Position numbers and translations under genes: made by a program
Assembly (NCBI GenBank): GCA_963930185.1
Contig: CAWVLT010000016.1
Coordinates: 1-64,000 of the forward strand
Source of the DNA: JAGZEG01 sp963930185
GTDB taxonomy: Bacteria > Actinomycetota > Coriobacteriia > Coriobacteriales > UMGS124
Direction: 5' to 3'
Length of the DNA: 64,000 bases
Shown: one piece after another, positions 59,684 to 64,000 of the stretch
Position numbering within the stretch: position 1 is the first letter of the stretch
How the letters are laid out: each line of letters starts with the position of its first letter
Notes under the pieces: model-generated
What the model was told of the DNA's origin: nothing
What the model saw: the letters and a program-made list of their open reading frames with translations, nothing else
Database searches by the model: none

Positions 59684-61114
59684 CTAGCAGGCTCCGTTAT
59701 CGATGGTCGCACAATTGCTCAAGCCCACCATCTCCCTTTCGACCAAGTCGATGACCTCTTGCTTTGCATGGCAGTCGGTCTTTCGGTACAACGACTTGGC
59801 CTGAGCGCGTATCGTGTTAACAGAGACCCCTCGCTCTTCGGCGATCCGCTTAATGGTGTGACCTTGAGACAGCATAAAGAGAACGTTGGCCTCCTGCTCG
59901 GTCAGCCCAAATCGCCCGGCGAGCAAATCGGTGGCGGCACTACGCAGGTCTTCCCATACAACAGCTGTGTTTGGCTGAGCAGCCATACCACCACTCCGGG
60001 CATGCAAGGCCTCCATCCATATGAGGAAGAAACTCGAAGCAAACAGGCCGATGCAGACTATGACCTGCACTACATACAGCGTGTCATGACTCGCAGTTTC
60101 AGCAAAGCCCACCTCTCGCAATATGTTAATAGGTATGCGCGTAATCGCGAAAGCGACCGGCGCAACGCAGCAAAAGAGACCTCCTCCCCGGCCGTTTTCC
60201 GAAGATCCGAATCCGAGAACCACCAGAAGGACCCAGAACAATGTCCACCCAAACCGCCGACCAGCAGTGATCAGGCTCGCGCCTGCCATTGACAGGCCGG
60301 CATCTGGTGAGACGAGAAGAAGCGCCCCGCCAAAAATGACGATGATTGCCGCCGAGACCGAAACAATCCTTGGATCAAAACGCTTGACGCAAAGATAGGC
60401 CACGATGAACAGGAGCGCGAGGCCCACAGAAGTCCCAAAGCGAAACAACTGATCATTAAGGCCCGAACCGACAAATAATCCCACACTCAGGCTTGAGACC
60501 AGCAAGATAATCGCGTAGGAGCAGAGGAGCATCTTTGCCGTGTTCGTCAATTGTGCTTGAGACGGTGCATCCGCGCCTTCCAAAGAGCGCCCGTGACCAG
60601 CAAGCGAATCCCAAACTAGCCACATACAGGCGGATAATGACGGCATTACCACCTTGAGCAGAGTCGTCGCAACTCCGCTTCCAAAAGGTGGGGTTACCAG
60701 ATAACTCAAGGCGTAAGCAATCGCTATGTCGAGACATACTGCACGCACCCCATCCACGCGTGCCCGCTCCAAGCATGCCTCACCCCAAACGGCGAGAAGC
60801 AGACAAAACGTAAGTGCGGCAAATGGAGTCGCCAGCCACACGAGGGGCTCGATGACAAAAGACACGGACAGCGGTGCGAACAGAACGGTAGTGACCAATG
60901 CCGGCGTGACAACAGCCAACCTGTGTCGCGAGATTATCGGAGGAAGCACGTCGCGTACGGCGTAGAGTCCAAACGCCATGAGGATGACCAACGCGTTGAA
61001 AAGAAGGATCGAAGCGTCACTTCCCGTGTACTGCTGGAGGTATATGCCAAGGAAGTCTCCCCGGAAGAAGGGGAGGGTACAAGCAAGCCCCACTATGAGT
61101 ACGATGCGCTGTCG
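59684..61114 (-). CDS. Membrane-anchored LuxR-family regulator
   Basis: Regulator of about 476 residues with twelve helices (from RIVLIVGLACTLPFFRGDFL) and a LuxR HTH (GLTEQEANVLFMLSQGHTIK, NTIRAQAKSLYRKTDCHAKQ). The start is TTG 61114: GGGGAGG lies 7 bases upstream, whereas the longer frame to 61243 has none. It is a close paralogue of the protein at 54080. It stands next to a canonical fumarate-type flavoprotein but converges on it, and its upstream neighbour is another LuxR-type gene, so its target is unclear. An inverted repeat at 61246-61262 may be its operator. Confidence 0.86.
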   Translation of the reverse strand, partial: RQRIVLIVGLACTLPFFRGDFLGIYLQQYTGSDASILLFNALVILMAFGLYAVRDVLPPIISRHRLAVVTPALVTTVLFAPLSVSFVIEPLVWLATPFAALTFCLLLAVWGEACLERARVDGVRAVCLDIAIAYALSYLVTPPFGSGVATTLLKVVMPSLSACMWLVWDSLAGHGRSLEGADAPSQAQLTNTAKMLLCSYAIILLVSSLSVGLFVGSGLNDQLFRFGTSVGLALLFIVAYLCVKRFDPRIVSVSAAIIVIFGGALLLVSPDAGLSMAGASLITAGRRFGWTLFWVLLVVLGFGSSENGRGGGLFCCVAPVAFAITRIPINILREVGFAETASHDTLYVVQVIVCIGLFASSFFLIWMEALHARSGGMAAQPNTAVVWEDLRSAATDLLAGRFGLTEQEANVLFMLSQGHTIKRIAEERGVSVNTIRAQAKSLYRKTDCHAKQEVIDLVEREMVGLSNCATIDNGAC

Positions 61115-61245
61115 CAATGGAAGACCTCCCCGTCTCGCATGACTTGGAAGGGATTGTAAAACAACTGCGTGCGGATGCGACACACTAATCGCCCAGCGTT
61201 CGCTCGTCAGCACGACACATGTCAACACCCGGCGCTGCACCATTT

Positions 61246-61262
61246 GTGTATCTCAAATACAC
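61246..61262. promoter_or_regulatory. Inverted repeat GTGTAT-N5-ATACAC upstream of a LuxR-type gene
   Basis: Six-base arms in an AT-rich patch, 132-148 bases upstream of the TTG start at 61114. Candidate operator. Confidence 0.4.
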
Positions 61263-61388
61263 GATTTGCAGAACCGCTCCTTATTGTCGGCCTTGGTCCA
61301 CGGCCTCCACCGCGCCTGCCAACAAGCACGTCACCTCACCTCCGACGGAGAATCGTCCTCCGGTGAAGGGAGAACGCCCCGCCATGGT

Positions 61389-62903
61389 TTAGCGCACCTC
61401 GTCACGCTCGATGAGATCGATGAGCTCCTGCCGGGTGTGAACGTCAAGCTTTCGGTAGATGCCCTTCATGTGCACCTTCACGGTGTCTTTCGAGACGAGC
61501 ATCTTCTCGGCTATCGCCGGGACATCCCGTCCGCGCGCAAGGTAACAAAGCACTTCCGCCTCACGTTCCGTAAGCTCATGCGAGCAGGCAATCGCCTGAC
61601 AACGAGCTCTCGCCACATCGACCGTCACAACCGCAGAAGGGACATCCCCGCGATCCGCACGGCGGCTTTGGCGAGAGACAAACAACACAGCAAGCGCAAG
61701 GATGTACAACACCACAAACGTCAGGACTGAAAGCGCCATGTTGTCAACAAGGGCAGCCGAAAGGATGGCACCGCACCATGCGCCGAGCGTCGAAACAGCG
61801 TACACCACCCCCGCCATCACACCGTACGTCACCGCCGCCTCGACCTCACTTTTCGCCTGTCGCAGGCAGAAGAGAATCATGAGCAGCGAAGTGAGGTTGT
61901 ACGAAAAGTACGTAACAACCAAAAACGGGACAGCAAACTTGTTACCGGAAAATGTCAAGACGAGCAGCATGGTGGCAAGCACCGGAAACATGACAAGGTA
62001 CACCCTCTGTATCGTGAAGCTCCCCGGAATGATTCGCAGTGCCAGGACAAGGAATACGACGGCAGCAAGCAGTCCAATGTTCGCGACGACAGGCTGGACG
62101 GCAGGAGCAAGGCTCGCATTGATCGCGCCGAAGCCAACGGTAGGTCCAACAAGAACAAGGAGCGAGGCGCACAGCATGGGAATACCGACACGGCGTAGGG
62201 TCGCACCTAGAGCCAAATCGTCAGCGATTCGTTTGTCATCGGAGATGCCACTCGCTGTCAAGGGGGCCGTCCCATCTTGCCCAGACGCAACCTCACCAAG
62301 AGGTGCTCCACGTCGCCGACGATCCCATGCCAAATAACCGAGGCAGCACAGCGACAAGACGAGCGAGGCCACCGGGGCGAACACGCTGCTCAGAGGCAAC
62401 CCAGTCAGGCAAAAGAGCAGCGAAACGCATGACGCCAAAGCCGAACCCATAAGCAGGACAAAAACCGAACCCCCATCGCCAAGAGAAACCATGGAGACTA
62501 GCCATGCAAAGGCCAGGCAAGCAAAGCCAATTCCCCCGATCGTATTGCCGAGAGCTCCTATCTGCGTCAGGGATGGCTCTGCCCAGAATAGACCCTGTAG
62601 GACATACCCAATAGACAAGAATGCGCCACCTGCCATGGCGTAACGCCAGCGCAGCCCGCCGCACGTCGTCTTGGCTAAAACCGCCAAGACAAAATAAGCG
62701 GCAAGGTAGCCCGTCTGAAACGAGGCTCCGAGCAATCCGGTAAACATGTCCGCCGAAAGCGTCGGGGTGATAGGGCTCGTCGGGGCAATCCCAGCCGCAA
62801 AAAGAAAACCGGCATACCCGACGGCAGCAACCGCAGTCAAGGCACGCGTCCGCAGACATCCCTTGTCCGAAGGCTCTTTGGCATTTTCAACCGGCACGCT
62901 CAT
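61389..62903 (-). CDS. Membrane-anchored LuxR-family regulator
   Basis: Regulator of 504 residues. A short hydrophilic N-terminus is followed by about twelve helices and a LuxR HTH (LTEREAEVLCYLARGRDVPA, DTVKVHMKGIYRKLDVHTRQ, then ELIDLIERDEVR). It is not closely related to its neighbour at 59684 outside the HTH. ATG 62903 is preceded by AGGTAGG at about 11 bases. Upstream on the same strand lies the flavoprotein gene at 63129, so here regulator and reductase are in tandem, not divergent. It may regulate that gene or another target. Confidence 0.86.
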   Translation of the reverse strand: MSVPVENAKEPSDKGCLRTRALTAVAAVGYAGFLFAAGIAPTSPITPTLSADMFTGLLGASFQTGYLAAYFVLAVLAKTTCGGLRWRYAMAGGAFLSIGYVLQGLFWAEPSLTQIGALGNTIGGIGFACLAFAWLVSMVSLGDGGSVFVLLMGSALASCVSLLFCLTGLPLSSVFAPVASLVLSLCCLGYLAWDRRRRGAPLGEVASGQDGTAPLTASGISDDKRIADDLALGATLRRVGIPMLCASLLVLVGPTVGFGAINASLAPAVQPVVANIGLLAAVVFLVLALRIIPGSFTIQRVYLVMFPVLATMLLVLTFSGNKFAVPFLVVTYFSYNLTSLLMILFCLRQAKSEVEAAVTYGVMAGVVYAVSTLGAWCGAILSAALVDNMALSVLTFVVLYILALAVLFVSRQSRRADRGDVPSAVVTVDVARARCQAIACSHELTEREAEVLCYLARGRDVPAIAEKMLVSKDTVKVHMKGIYRKLDVHTRQELIDLIERDEVR

Positions 62904-63128
62904 CTGGACATTGACCTACCTTAATGAGTCGAAGACCCCCGCGCGCAGGTGTCCGGCCCGTACTGCGTGCGGCGCATATAGTCCAAGCATACAATACCTC
63001 GCCATCCGACAAGAGACCCCGTGGCAAAAAAGGAACGCGGAACCCGGAGATGGGCCCCGCGTAAAACGATGACACAAAGACCTGCGATAGCCCCGACGTC
63101 AGAGGTGGCGCACAGGGGTCTTTCTTAC

Positions 63129-64000
63129 TTACAGCGTGCTCAGCGCGTGGTTGGCCGCGATACGCGCGGAGTTCACGTTGTGGCCACCGATCGAGGACGG
63201 CACCTCGATGGTGTACGTCCCGTAGTACATCATGCAGCCGTCAGTGCCGACCGCATACAGGCCGGGTATAGGCTCACGGTCGATAGTAAGCGCCTGGTAG
63301 TTGCGGTTGACCAGAACGCCGCCCATAGACGTGCCGTAGCAGTCCATCTGCTTGATGGCATAGAACGGGCCTTCGTCGATGGTCTGCAGGTACTCGGCCT
63401 CCTTGCTGAAGTCCTCGTCAACCCCACTTGCGCAGTAGCCGTTATAGCGCTCGACAGTCTGGGCGAACGCCTCCTCGTCGATACCCGCCGCCGCAGCCAG
63501 CTCGGGCAGCGTCTCAGCACGGAAGACGCCCTCCGCCCCCTCCTCGAGCAGGCTCTCGAGCTCACCCTTGAAGTCGAAGTCCTCACCGGTGAAAACCTCA
63601 TGCGCCGCGTCGATGATGGGCTGGTCGGCAATGATGAACGACTCAAACTGGGTGCGCACCGCATTGGCGGCGTTTGCCTGGACCACGGCGCCGCAGTTCT
63701 CGTTGGTGTAGCGCACACCGTCACGGTTCACCCACAGGGCAGTGTTGAGCATACCCACGCGCAACGACAGGAAGAAGGTGAATCCCGGGGTCATGGCGTT
63801 AGTGAGGTAGCAGCACTCATAGCTGCGGTCGTACGCACCGGCGGCCACGGCCATGTCAAGCCCGTCACCAACGTTGGTTGTGCTACCGTTGAGCAGCGCA
63901 CTGCCGAGGACGATGCCATGCTCCTTCATTTTCTCGGGACTGCCGGCAAAACCGCCGGTGGCAAGGATGACCGCCTTGGCGTTGATCTGGACGACAGAGC
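63129..64000 (-). CDS. FAD-dependent reductase, C-terminal part (5' end outside the window)
   Basis: The frame is open to the right edge of the window. About 290 C-terminal residues are visible, starting within AKAVILATGGFAG, a classic flavoprotein segment. Later come LWVNRDGVRYTNENCGAVVQ, YAIKQMDCYGTSMGGVLVNR, IPGLYAVGTDGCMMYYGTY and VPSSIGGHNVNSARIA. The NRLGGNA Arg of fumarate reductase is absent, so the acceptor is not fumarate. The segment TDGCMM followed by GGHNVNSAR resembles the protein at 18880 (GHNLGAT) more than the TQGGP group. The Tat signal should lie beyond 64000. The internal ATG at 63929 is not a start. Confidence 0.88.
   Translation of the reverse strand, partial: SVVQINAKAVILATGGFAGSPEKMKEHGIVLGSALLNGSTTNVGDGLDMAVAAGAYDRSYECCYLTNAMTPGFTFFLSLRVGMLNTALWVNRDGVRYTNENCGAVVQANAANAVRTQFESFIIADQPIIDAAHEVFTGEDFDFKGELESLLEEGAEGVFRAETLPELAAAAGIDEEAFAQTVERYNGYCASGVDEDFSKEAEYLQTIDEGPFYAIKQMDCYGTSMGGVLVNRNYQALTIDREPIPGLYAVGTDGCMMYYGTYTIEVPSSIGGHNVNSARIAANHALSTL

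Overview
The window is GC-rich DNA (roughly 60-65% by eye) with a gene content typical of a gut or oral anaerobic actinomycete of class Coriobacteriia (Eggerthellaceae or Atopobiaceae type). The pointers are many twin-arginine (Tat) exported FAD-dependent reductases of the fumarate-reductase flavoprotein fold, paired with LuxR-type regulators carrying large polytopic membrane domains, plus a D-2-hydroxyacid dehydrogenase, TTG/GTG starts and sortase-anchored surface proteins. No rRNA, tRNA, CRISPR array or complete insertion sequence was seen. The genus is not decidable from this sequence alone.

Layout. 0-6 kb: 3' end of an unknown gene, MTA/SAH nucleosidase, a Nif11-type leader peptide gene with a zinc-ribbon-like tail, an exported two-domain protein, a TipA-like MerR regulator and a Tat-exported alkaline phosphatase. 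6.5-10.5 kb: a divergent pair of membrane LuxR regulator and Tat flavoprotein, both carrying an apparent +1 frameshift. 10.8-16.3 kb: a HemW-like protein without its cluster cysteines, a CNNM/CorC protein, an MFS exporter, a DUF2200 protein and a methyltransferase with a His-rich insert. 16.6-20.6 kb: a second, intact LuxR/flavoprotein pair. 20.8-31.7 kb: a nucleotidyltransferase/HTH pair, a ferredoxin-type aldo/keto reductase, a 2-hydroxyacid dehydrogenase, a YhcH-family protein, an AAA/PD-(D/E)XK protein, a MarR-TIM barrel operon and a BceAB-like ABC transporter. 32-38 kb: a frameshifted DUF559-like gene flanked by 46-nt repeats, a BceRS-like two-component system with an FMN-binding lipoprotein, and two small genes. 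38.4-42.9 kb: a large TPR protein with a membrane partner, and a toxin-antitoxin pair preceded by a long inverted repeat. 43-64 kb: a respiratory flavoprotein island.

The island holds six flavoprotein loci (one remnant, one 5'-truncated, one cut by the window edge), five membrane LuxR genes (one 5'-truncated), one XRE regulator, a sortase-anchored surface protein and a Tat-exported M28-like protein. The usual plan is divergent: a regulator that probably senses a substrate at the membrane, and an exported reductase that would use an extracytoplasmic electron acceptor. Only one flavoprotein (58114-59556) keeps all the catalytic residues of classical fumarate reductase. The others differ at these positions, which suggests different acceptors. 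It lies downstream of the M28-like gene in one apparent operon, which suggests that a conjugate may be cleaved and the released unsaturated product reduced. Deletion, truncation and frameshift scars show that the repertoire turns over quickly.
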